Origin: Welwitschia mirabilis
Taxonomy: Eukaryota > Gnetophyta > Gnetopsida > Welwitschiales
DNA length: 64,000 nucleotides
Assembly: GCA_051453625.1 (NCBI GenBank)
Contig: JBOZIK010000001.1
Span: forward strand, 247,147,446 to 247,211,445
Direction of reading: 5' to 3'
Shown here: one piece after another, positions 51,630 through 62,569 of the stretch
How positions within the stretch are numbered: the first letter of the stretch is position 1
How the letters are laid out: every line of letters starts with the position of its first letter
Position numbers and translations under genes: made by a program
The notes under the pieces: model-generated
What the model was told of the DNA's origin: nothing
The model's input: only the letters and a program-made list of their open reading frames with translations
Database searches by the model: none

Positions 51630-53990
51630 ACAATGAATGAAAAATTTACTTTAGAATCTTATAAGTTCTACAATAATTTAAAATTTGATGAAAAGTAGAA
51701 TGTATTGGAAATCCTTGTAAAAGATGAAATAATATCAATTAATCAATAAGATATTTGACAAATGTTGCACTTACCACCTAAATAAAAATCCATTTTAGAC
51801 ATAACTAGAAAAGAAGAAACAAATTTAAGTATGAATCTTCTAGAATGAATGGTAGTGCAAGAAATAATTCTAGTAAATAAAGATTTAGAACTTGAATTAT
51901 TTATTATTTCAAGAATTATAACTAGTAATTTGGTTACAATCCTTTATAAACAAAAAGGGATAACATTACTTGACCTAAATATAGTAGTAGCTATGAAGAA
52001 TAAGACAAATCAGACAAATGTAAATATTATAGAAGGGATTTTTTTGGTTTTTTTAAGTTGTATCTTAAAAATGAATAAAGTTAGAAAAAAAGATTTTTCC
52101 ATATTAGGGCTAGGGTTTTTCATCTTTAATAGCCCAAATTTTAAGAAAATACAAAGTTTCATTTCTACCTAATAAGTCCTATGTAGACTTAACAATTTAG
52201 AGTTTGTTTAGAGTTAAAGAGTCAAGTCTACAAAAAATCATAGGATAAACAATTACTCAACCAAACTCAAAAGAATTCTCTTCTACTCTTTAGAGTCATC
52301 CTCCATTACTACCTCCTCTAAGCATGGCCCAAACCCCAATACAATTTTATATTAAAGAGGTCCTCTCCTTCCATCCACTACAGTCTAGTTAATTCCTCAA
52401 AGCACTCAAAGAATAAAAGATTGGTAGTTTTTATAATGCTCTAAATTTATTTAAAAATGAAATTCACACCTATCATGGTAGAAAAGAAGAAGTTTCAGCA
52501 TTGCAAAATCAGGTTGATGATTTAAAAATTTAGGAAAAAAATTTAAAATATAAATTAGATCAAGAGAAAGAAAATACTAAAAGGATACCATAGGAAATCA
52601 CTAAAAAGAAGGAAAATATTTATCTCTCTTAAATCCTATAATGACATAATTATGAAATTGCAAAGAACATATAAAGACATTACTAAATTAAAATAGTTAC
52701 TAAAGACAAGAATGAATTGGAAAGATTTTTAGGGTAAAAAGTAGACATATTAGTATCCTTATTAAAAAATTTGGGTTCAAGCCAGAAATATAATGCTAAA
52801 TGCATATATCATCAATAAAAGTTCATTACATTTATGCATAATAAAGGGCCTCTACCCCTAAGGAAGGAATATTTGGTGTATAAATGAAAAGTTTATAAAC
52901 ATTCATGAAAAGACCTAAGAATATAAATGTAAATGGCTTTAAGCCCAAAATTTTTTTAGGCACTATCATTCCATGTTGGAAGCAAATAAAAGAATCATAG
53001 ATCATATGGTATAAGAAAATAAGACTCATAAGAATTAGATGGTAGAAGTAAGTTCTTCTGAATGACTTCATTTAGATCTGATCATTGAACAACTGTCTTC
53101 AAAAATAAAAGATGAGTTTAGAAGATAGTGAGTTCAATTCAAGATATTCCTTCATCTTCTTCAACTCTAACTAATGAGATTGGAAATAAAATAAAGCTAA
53201 TAATTACAGATTATTTGAAGTTATCTCATAAAAAGTTGAAGAAGGATATTAAATTAATATGTCAAAAATTTACCCAACTTATCATTCAAAATTTAGAAAT
53301 AGAAAATATGAGATTATTACATACAATCTGCTTAATGGAGGTTAAGTTAAATAAGAGGATTCAATTTGGCCATGAAGAATTAGTAGTTCCATAAAGCCTT
53401 GACTACTATCCTTAAAAGCTATATGATTTCATTAATAGATTTAAAGAATATTTACAAAGTATCATTTAAAACACTTCTAGAGGATGGTTAAAGGTTAAAA
53501 TAGTTTTTGATAACTATAGAAGAGATATTAAATCCTTGAGTATAAAAATTATATAAAAAAGGAAAGAAGTTTCCACTAGGAACTTCAAAATTTTTTTAAA
53601 TAATATGCCCACAAATTTTATACTTCAAGAATGTGAATTATATATAAAAGATTTTGCAGTATCCTCTTAGCATTTTTAATATTTATGTTCCTTTAGATAT
53701 AGAATTGTAAAAAATATGTCTATGCTAAGAGGCACTTTTATGGATATTTTTTCAAAATTAGAAAATAAGGATTTATTAAGAATGTATATAGACTTGATAA
53801 GACAAACTTTAAGAGTGGGATTACAAGTTGAGATAGCTTTAAAGCCAAAGCATGTACCTCAGAGTCTTGGAAAAAAAATTCCTTTATCTCCTAAAAGAAA
53901 GGGACAGGAGACTAGCAATTAAAGATACCTTTAAAAGGAAGAGGCAAAGTCAAAAAGATAACAACTAAAAAGCCAATAGAAATGAAAAAT
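51630..53990 (+). pseudogene. Additional decayed frame(s) of element C before the 3' LTR
   Basis: Frame 51630-52170 reads about 180 codons with a few stops: MNEKFTLESYKFYNNLKFDE, QMLHLPPK, then an open run with LVTILYKQKGITLLDLNIVV and GIFLVFLSCILK. The FYxNL...LP...TLLDL layout recalls plant transposon-associated proteins (Pfam 'putative plant transposon protein' or the Athila ORF1 type), a tentative resemblance. After 52470 a Lys/Glu-rich coiled-coil-like part follows (EEVSALQNQVDDLK, YKLDQEKEN). Then come 53128-53394 (SSIQDIPSSSSTLTNEIGNK, KLSHKKLKKDIK) and 53716-53922, ending in a basic tail (KKIPLSPKRKGQ). It could be one long protein broken by stops, or gag-like sequence of another element. 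Not present in A. Confidence 0.45.
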
Positions 53991-54210
53991 AGAGATTTAA
54001 ATTATTCTACTCTAAAAAATAAATGAAAAAAATTTAGCTACCTTAGAATAGGAAAACAATTAACCCCATTAGCCAAGAAATTAAAAGGATCAGAGTTTAG
54101 TGAGAAGCATCCTTTGGTTTCAAAAGGACAAAAGAAAAATCATCAGTCTTTTTTTGCCTTTATTTTGTATATATTTATTTATTAAGAAACTAACAAAAAC
54201 TTAAGCTTAA

Positions 54211-55195
54211 TGAAACTAATCAGAACTAAAAATGATGTAAATTTTTATTATTAATGAGAACTTCTTATTCTTATAATTATAGATTTTAGATGATGTTAAA
54301 TATTTCTCTTTAGCACTTAAGTTAATATACTAGTTGGATAGTGAGTTAATAAATTAGTATGTTAGTAGATTATCATGTGTGTGTATGTATATATATATAT
54401 ATCTCATAATGTTATAAACACAAAATGCCATCTAACATGAATAAGAGGGAGAAGGTCAAGGTGGCAGAAAAACAATAACAACTTCAACCTTAAACCTATT
54501 TCTTAAGAGCAAATAAAGGAAATGATAAAATGAAAAAAGGATGAAGGGCATAAGGAAGAGATCCCCATTAGGGATAGGGATATTTTGGCAAAAAGGCTTT
54601 AGCAATAAAAGTAATTAACAAGATCTAAGGAAGCTCTAGCCATTCTACAAAGGGTATAGTAAAATCTCTCATGTTTCAGTGTCATCTATAAAGGAGAACA
54701 CAAACTGATCAGTATAATTCTTTGTTACATTTTGACATCTTAATATAAAGTTAAAAAAAAATATTTTTTAATATCATTATGCTATGTTTTATTGCTTGAA
54801 AAAGTAATATTTTATTTTACTTAATCCTATCTGTATAGATGAACATGAATTAAGATAATTAGTAATACTTAGAGATAACTATTATTTAGTGTTCATCTAA
54901 AATCATATCATGTCTTTCTACTTTGACGTTATTTCCCCTTGATGTAATATATGCTTGTTAATTATCAACCTAACTAGTTTAAGTAACTTTATTATAAGCT
55001 TATCACGATAATGCATTTTTATCTAAATGGTTAAAGTACTAATAGTTTCAACTAAAAACCTTTGATTCTTATTTAATGATTTAAGCTTATTTAGGTTAAT
55101 AACATCATTGTTTTTTTTATTTTTAATCATATTTCTTAATATGTTTTACATTTATTTCATAACATAAGCCTTCATCATTTTGACGAAAATATTAT
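54211..55195 (+). repeat. 3' LTR of element C (blocks R and D)
   Basis: The R block (54211-54770) matches the 5' LTR piece at 42791-43312; R plus D (54780-55195) matches the complete LTR of element A (9387-8485, minus). A TATAAAGG promoter-like word lies near 54692, and a (TA)n run at about 54388-54401. The LTR is about 980 bases. Confidence 0.8.
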
Positions 55196-55460
55196 CTTTT
55201 TAACATTATATTAAGATACCAAAATATTAAAGAGAAATGTGCTAATAAGTTTTTATTTTCCTTTATAAATAATACTAGAATATGGGAGATGTTATTATGC
55301 CCTCTGTAGGATGTCTAGAGCTTTTCTTGACATTCTTACTTAGTTCTATTACTAAAGCCTTTTTGCCAAAAGATTCCCATCCCTGGTGGTGATCTTCTCC
55401 TTGTACCCTTTAGCCTCTTTCCATTTTATCATTTTCTTTCTTTACTCCTATTTGTATAGC
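55195..55460 (-). repeat. Inverted copy of LTR block R
   Basis: The reverse complement of this stretch matches 54508-54770 over its length, including an identical TTTTGGCAAAAAGGCTTTAG and a shared AGCTCTAG. It lies directly against the end of the D block, so R, D and inverted R form a long inverted repeat with D as spacer. Confidence 0.82.
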
Positions 55461-55790
55461 TAAACATAAATTATAATAATTAATAATACTTAGAAATAAG
55501 TATTGTTTCATGTTCATCTAAAATAATATCATGTTTGTCTACTTTTTCTTTATTTTCCCCTGATGTAATATATTTATATAGAAAAATTGTCAATTATTGA
55601 CATGACTGATTCAAGCAATCTTATCATGAGCTTATTATGATGATGCACTTTCAAATAAATGGTTGGGCTACTAATAATTTCAACTAGTTTTTTAGTAAAC
55701 CTTTATTTTTATTTAATTATTTAAGCTTATTTTAGGTTAACAACATCATTTTTTTCTACATTTTTTAGCATAGTCCTAAATTTTTTTTTG
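55443..55790 (+). repeat. Second copy of LTR block D
   Basis: Direct repeat of 54808-55190: TGTATAG-TGAACAT against TGTATAGCTAAACAT, then AATACTTAGA-ATAA, TCATCTAAAAT-ATATCATGT, CCCCTTGATGTAATATAT against CCCCTGATGTAATATAT, and AGGTTAACAACATCATT. The first ~40 bases of D are missing. Confidence 0.82.
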
Positions 55791-55984
55791 CATTTATTTA
55801 TAATGCAAGATTACATCACTTATCCTTCCTATGTGTGAATAATGCACTATGTATTATTGGTTGTATTACATTTCTTAGGTTTTATTTAGTTTTTTCTTTA
55901 ATATTTAGTTTAGGGTATATGTATAAGAAAATAGTAAAACATATTCCCCTTCATACTTCACTTTATAATTATTCATGTAGGAAG

Positions 55985-56375
55985 ATTTTTCATTTTGAGA
56001 TAATTGAGCATAAATAATCCCAATAATTTAAAATGATGGTATGACTTAGGGAAAAAAAAGAAAAAAGATTATACATGATGAAAAGACATGCATTTTAAAA
56101 GATAAAGAAACAAGTATTTTAGAAGATAAAAAGATAAGCATTTCAAAAGATGAAGAATCATGATTAGCCTAAATTTAGAAGTAACATTATATATAAATTT
56201 GAATAAAAACTAATAAGAAAGTTTCTCCTGGTAGGCCTCAACTTTGCCTAGGATGTGAAGTCTTATTTTCAATTCTTATTAGTTTTCTTGAATATTATTC
56301 ATGATGAAATTTAAGTTTTTGATTTGTAAATGTTAATCACAATTTGTTGCTTAAATTTTTTGATTTGTAATCCTA
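55985..56375 (+). repeat. 5' LTR of element G
   Basis: Matches 58298-58720; shared parts include AAAGACATGATGAAAA, GATTAGCCTAAATTTAGAAG-like and TTCATGATGAAATTTAAGTTTTTGATTTGTAAATG. The left limit is uncertain. It contains a 24-base unit repeated three times at 56087-56158. Confidence 0.65.
56087..56158. repeat. 24-bp minisatellite, 3 units, in LTR of G
   Basis: Three consecutive 24-base units close to CATGCATTTTAAAAGATAAA followed by GAAA. The partner LTR keeps about two diverged units near 58450-58500. Confidence 0.85.
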
Positions 56376-56378
56376 TAA

Positions 56379-56390
56379 ATGATATTAGAG
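56379..56390 (+). promoter_or_regulatory. Primer binding site of element G
   Basis: TGATATTAGAGC differs from the plant initiator tRNA-Met primer site (TGGTATCAGAGC) by two transitions and lies just after the LTR. Confidence 0.6.
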
Positions 56391-58297
56391 CATAAGTAAA
56401 GAAATATTACTCCATAACAAACCCTTCTAATCTTACAAATGAAGGAATAAGAAAGATACAATAGATAATTATACAAATATATGAAAAGTGTTTCATAAGT
56501 ATGTGCATAAAAAAGCCATACAAAAACATGGATGGAGGAGATATGGAGTATTAAAGAAATGGTTTTTAATAATTAGTATGTACTTTGGTTATGAAATTTT
56601 AAATTAATTTAGTTTAGGAGGTGGATGTATCCCATAATAAAATATGAAGATAAAAAAATAAAAGGTTATGTAAATAAAAAATTTCATGTCTACAAAAGAG
56701 GAATTTGATGAATATGTCAAGAAGAAAGTTAATTGTTACTATAAATAAGATTACCTTAGAAGAAGAAGCATCTCAAAAGTCATAAGTAAAGGCAAAGGTT
56801 ATTTTAAATCATTAATGATGAGTTTTAAATCCACATACAAAGAATAATAAGAGGATAAAAACAATGAAGATAAAGTAAATTAGGTAGATAATGTATATTA
56901 CAATGCATAAGAGAAGTAAGAAAAGAACCATAAGAAGATATTAATCAAGAAACTGCAAAAAACTAAAAGAAGATAAAGCAAGGTCACTTCAATTTTATGA
57001 GGTATTTGGAGCTTATAAAATCATCCAAAAATGATTAAATCACTATGAATTACAATGTATAAATAATGATATCAAGATTAAAAAGTATTTTTCATCTTTA
57101 ATATCATGGAGATCCTGGTGCATTTCTATGAATTGCATGATGTAGAAGAAGAAGACATGCATATTGTAATTAAGCTTTACTCTAGTAAGAGTTATAAAAT
57201 TTACATAAGGAGTTGCATCTATGTTAATAGAAAAATAATAAACAAGTGAAAATCAAAAAAGAAGAATAATAATATCAAGAGTTTTATGAATTATTGATGT
57301 AATAGAGAAATGATAGTTAGAATTTAAAGAAGAAAAGTTACTAAAATATGAAAAACAACAGTTAAAAAAAATTGAGAGTAATAAGTCTTAAACTAGAATC
57401 CTACATTATGAAGGATAAAGGTAGAATGAAAAATGAAGTGCCTAGTGATTATAGATAAAACCCTTTATTTTTAATAGTGTAAGCTATTAAAAAGATTTTA
57501 TTTTATAAAAATTTTTATTTTAGAAATTCCCATGTAAGAAGCATTAATGTAGCTTTCATGTAAAGGGTTACATGACATGTATACTAAAGCAAGCAATGAG
57601 TATACTCTACTATATCATTTGTATTCTATTTTATAAGAGGAAGAGATATGATGTAGAATAATTAAAGATGGCATTCTTGAGGATGATGAAGATGATGGAG
57701 TAGTAAAGGAAGATAAGTTAGTAAAAGAGGAGGCATTAAACAAATTAGTGAATTGATTTATGAAGGTACCATTAGTGTTTTAAAGATTTTCTTAGAGAAT
57801 ATTCTAAGTATGCTATTATGTATATTGAACTTTTTCATGATAAGATAATTATTATAATGAACATTTTTTTACACTCTAAAGAGAAAGATTTGCATTTTTT
57901 AATATTTGTTAAATTTTTACTTGGAATGTTAGTTGTAAAGATAACTTAGAATATGAAGGAGGTACCTAAAATTTCTTTCAAGTTATACTTATTATGTTAT
58001 TATACTATGAGTCCTGAAATTGGAATACCACACATGTTGATTCAATTAATGCTTATGTTTTACTCTAGAAGAAACAAAGTGAAGTATATGATAGAGGAGA
58101 AGACCCTTAGAAACATGTAAGTTTGAGACATAAGTAATCCAATAAAAAATAAGATAATAATAAATATTTTTTCCTATTCTAAATAATTATTAGAAGTATG
58201 AAACTAGCCTTATAATATCTTAGATTAAAAGTCATAAGACCAAAGAACATTATAAGATGTGTGACATGAAATTAAATAGTGCACACATTAAGGGGGT

Positions 58298-58720
58298 GTT
58301 ATTAAAATTTTATTATCAAGGGAATGATTGTTGGGACAATTTGGCATAATTTATGTTAACATTTTATCATGATCATATGAGTTAGAAAGGGAAAGATAAA
58401 AATCCATGATGATCATAGGAATGTCCAAAAGACATGATGAAAAAATAGACATTTTATAATATAATGAAATATACATTTTAAAATATGAAGAATTATGGGT
58501 AATAAATTTAAAATAATCATCACATATAAATGTGAATGAAAGATAATGAAGAAAGTATCTAATTATAGGGCTTGGCTTAGCTTAAAACATGAATTACAAT
58601 TTTCAACTCTTATTAATTTTCACACATTTTGTTCATGATGAAATTAAAGTTATTTATTTGTGAATGCTCTTAATAATTTTTTATGAAATTTATGACAATT
58701 GACAATTATTTTTGAACATT
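58298..58720 (+). repeat. 3' LTR of element G
   Basis: Begins TGTTATTAAAATTTTATTAT right after the purine run GGGGG, the standard copia junction. Aligns with 55985-56375 over its last ~330 bases. Confidence 0.68.
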
Positions 58721-58739
58721 TCAAAATAAATATTTGATT

Positions 58740-60760
58740 ATAATTTTTTTAAATTTTAGGTAAGAAGTATCTCTAATAGCTATCTTTCTTAAATTTATGT
58801 TAACAATAATAAAAATAATGTTATGTTTCATTATTTTAGATATAACCTATAGGTTATTAATTTCTTCACAGCTTTTTGATTTTATTAAATTCAATAATAA
58901 TATTCTTATCTAGTAGTATAGAAATTTTCATGGGAAATGTTTGAGCTTAGAGTGTTGTAATATAATAATCAATCACTAACTCTTAATATTACATGGCTAA
59001 GAGAATGTTATTTTCATTTAATAGTTTTCATATTTTCTTATGCTATGTTTGCTTCTTTACTATTCCATTTAAACTACATTCTCTAATTTTTTTTAATTAT
59101 CATATTTAAATACTTTTATCTATTTTTGATATGTAGATTCATACATGATTTTCTAGTTGTATTAAATCTAATGCTAGTTCTTTTATCTAGTGATTGAAAC
59201 TTTTCATTGGAATATATATTAGAAGGAATGTCTAGTTTAGATTACATGTTTAGAAAAAGAAAGAAAACTACTTAGGTAGAAATATTTTTTAATAGCATTT
59301 CTAGTTATCCATCATATATGCGATTAATGCATCATATCCTATTAGTTATGTTAGATGTCTTAGATTTTATTTTTTTTCTTTTCAATTCTTTATTGAGTAT
59401 TTAATTTAAGTTAAAGATGCACAAAAAAGAAGAAAACTATATTCCTTTATTTATGACAATTGCATAGTGTTTTCCTGACTATATTAAATGTCTCAAGTTC
59501 TCTTTATTTTTCTATTTAATGCTTAGCTTAGATTATATATCTAAAGAAATGAAGGAAATTTTTAATCTACATTACAAATATTGTGTTTTCCTTTCTTTTT
59601 TTCTCTTTATTTTTTTTATTTGAATATTTATTTTAATTTATACGTATGGAGAAATGAAGGAACTTATTTGTCATACATTTCATTATAGAAATTATTAATG
59701 AATGAAATGTTTTTAAAATTGAAAGTCAAAAGTAGCTTGAACAAATTCCTTTAAGAATATTCATTAATGACAATAAAAAGAATATTTACATTTTTTTAAT
59801 ATGACCTATAAGTATATTTATCCATCTCTGATTTGTTGATTTTTGCATAATTTTCTAGTTTTATTAGACTCAAAAATATTTTTTTATTTAGTAATTGAAA
59901 AATCTACGTGAAGGATATCTAAGCTTGAATTGATTTATTACAATGGTGAATCCTAAACTCTTAATGATAACTAAAAATAAAGGATTTTTTAACAAAATAT
60001 TTAGTTACATCTTCTCCATATTTCAAGTAATACACAACTTTAGTAGTTACCTTTCATGTATTTCTATTGATATTAATAAAAATAATATTTGTCTCAATTA
60101 TTTCAGATATGGTCTCTAAGTATTTTTATCCATGTCTAACTTCTTCATTTCTACATGTTTTTTGGGCTTTATCAAATTTAATGCTAGCACTTAGATCCAA
60201 AAGTTAAAAATTTACATGATTAATGTCTAAGCTTAAGCTTATATAACATAATGATGAATCATGAACTCTTGACACTAAAGAGAAGTGTTTTCAAACTAGA
60301 TTTTAATTATTACTTTTCAGAATTTAAGGTAAGAAGTAACTTTAAAAATATTACATTTTTGTTATTTTAGATTTAAAAATCTAGGTATTTTTAGTTATTT
60401 CTACTTTATTAATATCTACATGAGTTTTTAGTTTTATTATATCCAATCTTGGCCTTTTTATCTAATAGTTGAAAAATCTTCATGGACAATGTCTAAGCTT
60501 GAATTATTGTAATGCATTAGTTGATCAAGGATTTTTAATGCTAACTAAAGATGACATTGCTTTTTTATTTTATATATGGTTTCTATGTTATTTTAATCAT
60601 TTTTGTATTTCTTAATTCATTCATTATTTTTTGGTTTTATCATAGCCAATACTAGCCTTTTCTTATTTAATATTTAAGAAATTTTCATGGGGAATGTTTA
60701 ATCTTGGATTATTGTAATTGATAATGAAATATTGATGCATTATTATAATACAATCACATG
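58740..60760. repeat. Diverged tandem array of 200-300 bp units
   Basis: A composite phrase recurs: a TTTTAGATATGG-like start, TTTTAGTTTTATTAAATCCAATGCTAG, AGTTGAAAAATTTTCATGGG, AATGTCTAAGCTTGAATTATT, then CTCTTAATGCTAACTAAAGA. The ATTTTCATGGGAAATGT part lies at about 58924, 59209 (weak), 59905, 60208, 60474 and 60681. Spacings of 207-303 bases suggest a satellite-like monomer with deletions. The middle (59220-59700) is a different short repeat, listed separately. No coding sequence. Confidence 0.7.
59220..59700. repeat. Secondary repeat within the array, shared with 55820-55970
   Basis: Copies of a phrase like TTTAGATTACATGTTTAGAAA plus AAGAAGGAAA appear near 59230, 59400, 59525 and 59635. 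The unit at about 59320-59450 (GATTAATGCATCATAT, TTAGATTTTATTTTTTTTC, AAAGATGCACAAAA) resembles 55820-55970 beside element G. Interrupts the larger array. Confidence 0.55.
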
Positions 60761-62560
60761 AAGATGAAAATTTCAACTTAGGTTAAGTGTTCATACAAAT
60801 AGAGAAAATTTCTTTTCTTCTATTAGAAAACACACAAACTATTTGTAATAAATTGATAATAAAAAATAATTATATAGTAACACGAGGAGAATAATAGCAT
60901 AACCAGAAAATTCATATACAATTACATTCTTTTACTTTTACCAATATATAATTATATAAAATAAAAAGATAAATCCATTTTAAAATTAAAAATAGACAAA
61001 ATACAGAGGAACATAGCAATTATAAAATAGACTTAAACTACACAAAAATAAATAGTATTAAATTCATTATGATATCAAAAAAAATACAAAGAGATAGACT
61101 AGTTCTATAAGTTATTTAAAAATGGACTTCAATTAAGTTTCCTTTCATCATTCACCCCCTAAAATGCAATTATTCTATAAATATCAAGCATATTTTTAAG
61201 TCTTTCAAATTGATTCTTTAGTAGTTAATCTGTAAATAGATTTGAAACTTGTTCTTTATTGAATAATATTTTAAACAAACTTGTTTCTCCTTAATCAACA
61301 TATGAATTTTGTGAAAATGCACGTCAATGTGCTTAACTCTTGATGCATTCATGTTAAGCTAAATTCTCTACTAGTGTAATAAAAGAGAGATTTTTACATC
61401 AAACCATTATAGGATCCTTTTGTGCTTCAAACAATCCATCCAAAGGGTTTCTTCCCTAAATAGCTTGACAACATGTTGCACTTCTAGTAAGATGTTTTGC
61501 CTTTATACTTAATTAAAAAAATGGATTTCTTCTTTGACATCAAAGAAAAATAACATGCTCCAAAATTAAAAATATAAAATATTACACATTTTAAACTTAA
61601 TTGTTTGCCCAATTACTATCTATAAAACATACATGTTTAAATTCATTACTTCATACAAACATAAGATCAAAGTTTAATGTCCCTCTTACATAACAAAGAA
61701 CATTCTTTATTGCCTTGCAATGCATCTCTATGAGCTTTTCCATAAATTTGGATAAGTATTTTATTACAAAATAAGTATCTAATATAGTACATGTTAACCA
61801 ATATAAGCTACCAATTGATGACTTGTACATTATTGCATTAATTATTTTTACTTTATCTTACTTTATAAGTTTAATATTTTCTAATATTGATACATTTATT
61901 GACTATTTAGTAAATTTATAGTAGATATTTCAAAATTCTCTTAAAATAATACTTTAATTTTTGTAGTTCTAATCTCATCATTCTTGATTATTAAGATATT
62001 ACTAACATGTAAAACACGAATAACCATACTATGCTCTGCATTTGTTTTAAAAATAATTTTTATTTATTATCACTTTAATTAAAATTATTCTCAATAATAA
62101 AATAGTTAATATTTTCATATAAAACTTTAGCTTCTTACTTCAGACCATAAAGTTCCTTTTTTTAACATGTAAACTAGATGTTTCTTATCTTCAAGTCTAT
62201 ATCCTAAAGGTTTCTCGAGTAAATATCTTTTTTTATCTCTTTATTTAAGAATTATGATCCCATGTCTAACTAGTGAATATTTCAACCCTTCTAAGTAGTG
62301 ATAATAACTACTAAATAAATTATATCCATCTTAGAAATAGATGCAAAAGTTTCATCATAGTTCATCTCATATATTTTCTTGAAAACTTAAATAAAAATCC
62401 TTTCCTTATAATGTTTTATAGTATACTATTAGGTAGGATTTTTAGTAAATATTTATTTTTAATTAATAGTTTTTCTTCTTAAAAGTAAGTGTATTAAATT
62501 GTATGTTTCATGCTTAGTAATGGCATCCTTCTCCATTATCTCCTTTTTGTTTTTTCTTGT
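60730..62560 (-). mobile_element. Ty1/copia fragment H (RT-RNase H and 3' end)
   Basis: Read leftward. It carries the last part of a copia polyprotein, then a purine tract TTTTAGGGGGTG (minus; plus positions about 61151-61162) and about 400 bases that should be the 3' LTR. The 5' part of the element is absent or unreadable, so no LTR pair can be shown. The insertion abuts the tandem array on its left. Confidence 0.75.
61165..62250 (-). pseudogene. Copia RT/RNase H relic (element H)
   Basis: From right to left: KPLGYRLEDKKHLVYMLKKG near 62210 (QPEGF-type RT block); SMVIRVLHVSNILIIKNDE near 62020, where the YVDD box has become HVSN; YLSKFMEKLIEMH-like and CYVRGTLNFDLMF near 61680 (RNase H start); CFIDSNWANN near 61615 with the D-S-D/N-W pattern; RVKHIDVHFHKIHMLIKE near 61330, the classical copia KHIDV motif. 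The tail ends just before the purine tract. Several stops and frame changes, hence inactive. Confidence 0.8.
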
Positions 62561-62569
62561 ACTACTTCT

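Larger units (their letters stand above)
42791..55195 (+). mobile_element. Ty3/gypsy element C (Tat/Athila-like), near full length
   Basis: About 12.4 kb, bounded by a truncated 5' LTR (42791-43312) and a full 3' LTR (54211-55195). Order: gag, protease, RT, RNase H, integrase, then nearly 6 kb of downstream sequence with two further decayed frames. It is the sister copy of element A. The large size and extra open frames after integrase are familiar in Athila and Tat/Ogre elements. The second half of the 5' LTR and the leader with primer site are missing, so gag starts only about 40 bases after the LTR fragment. Confidence 0.85.
55985..58720 (+). mobile_element. Small copia-type element G with deleted pol
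   Basis: LTR pair at about 55985-56375 and 58298-58720. A primer-site-like TGATATTAGAGC follows the first LTR (56379-56390) and a strong purine run TTAAGGGGGTG precedes the second (58289-58299). The internal part is only about 1.9 kb, too short for a full copia polyprotein. Within it a gag-like VNCYYK-stop-DYLRRRS near 56720 recalls a copia zinc knuckle. No RT or integrase motif was found. Either a deletion derivative or a non-autonomous copia relative. Confidence 0.65.

Noticed and set aside
42791-55195. Endogenous pararetrovirus (caulimovirid) origin for the element C frames
   Set aside because: Integrase with DDE residues, flanking LTRs and gag of the retrotransposon type fit Ty3/gypsy; no movement-protein-like frame was seen.
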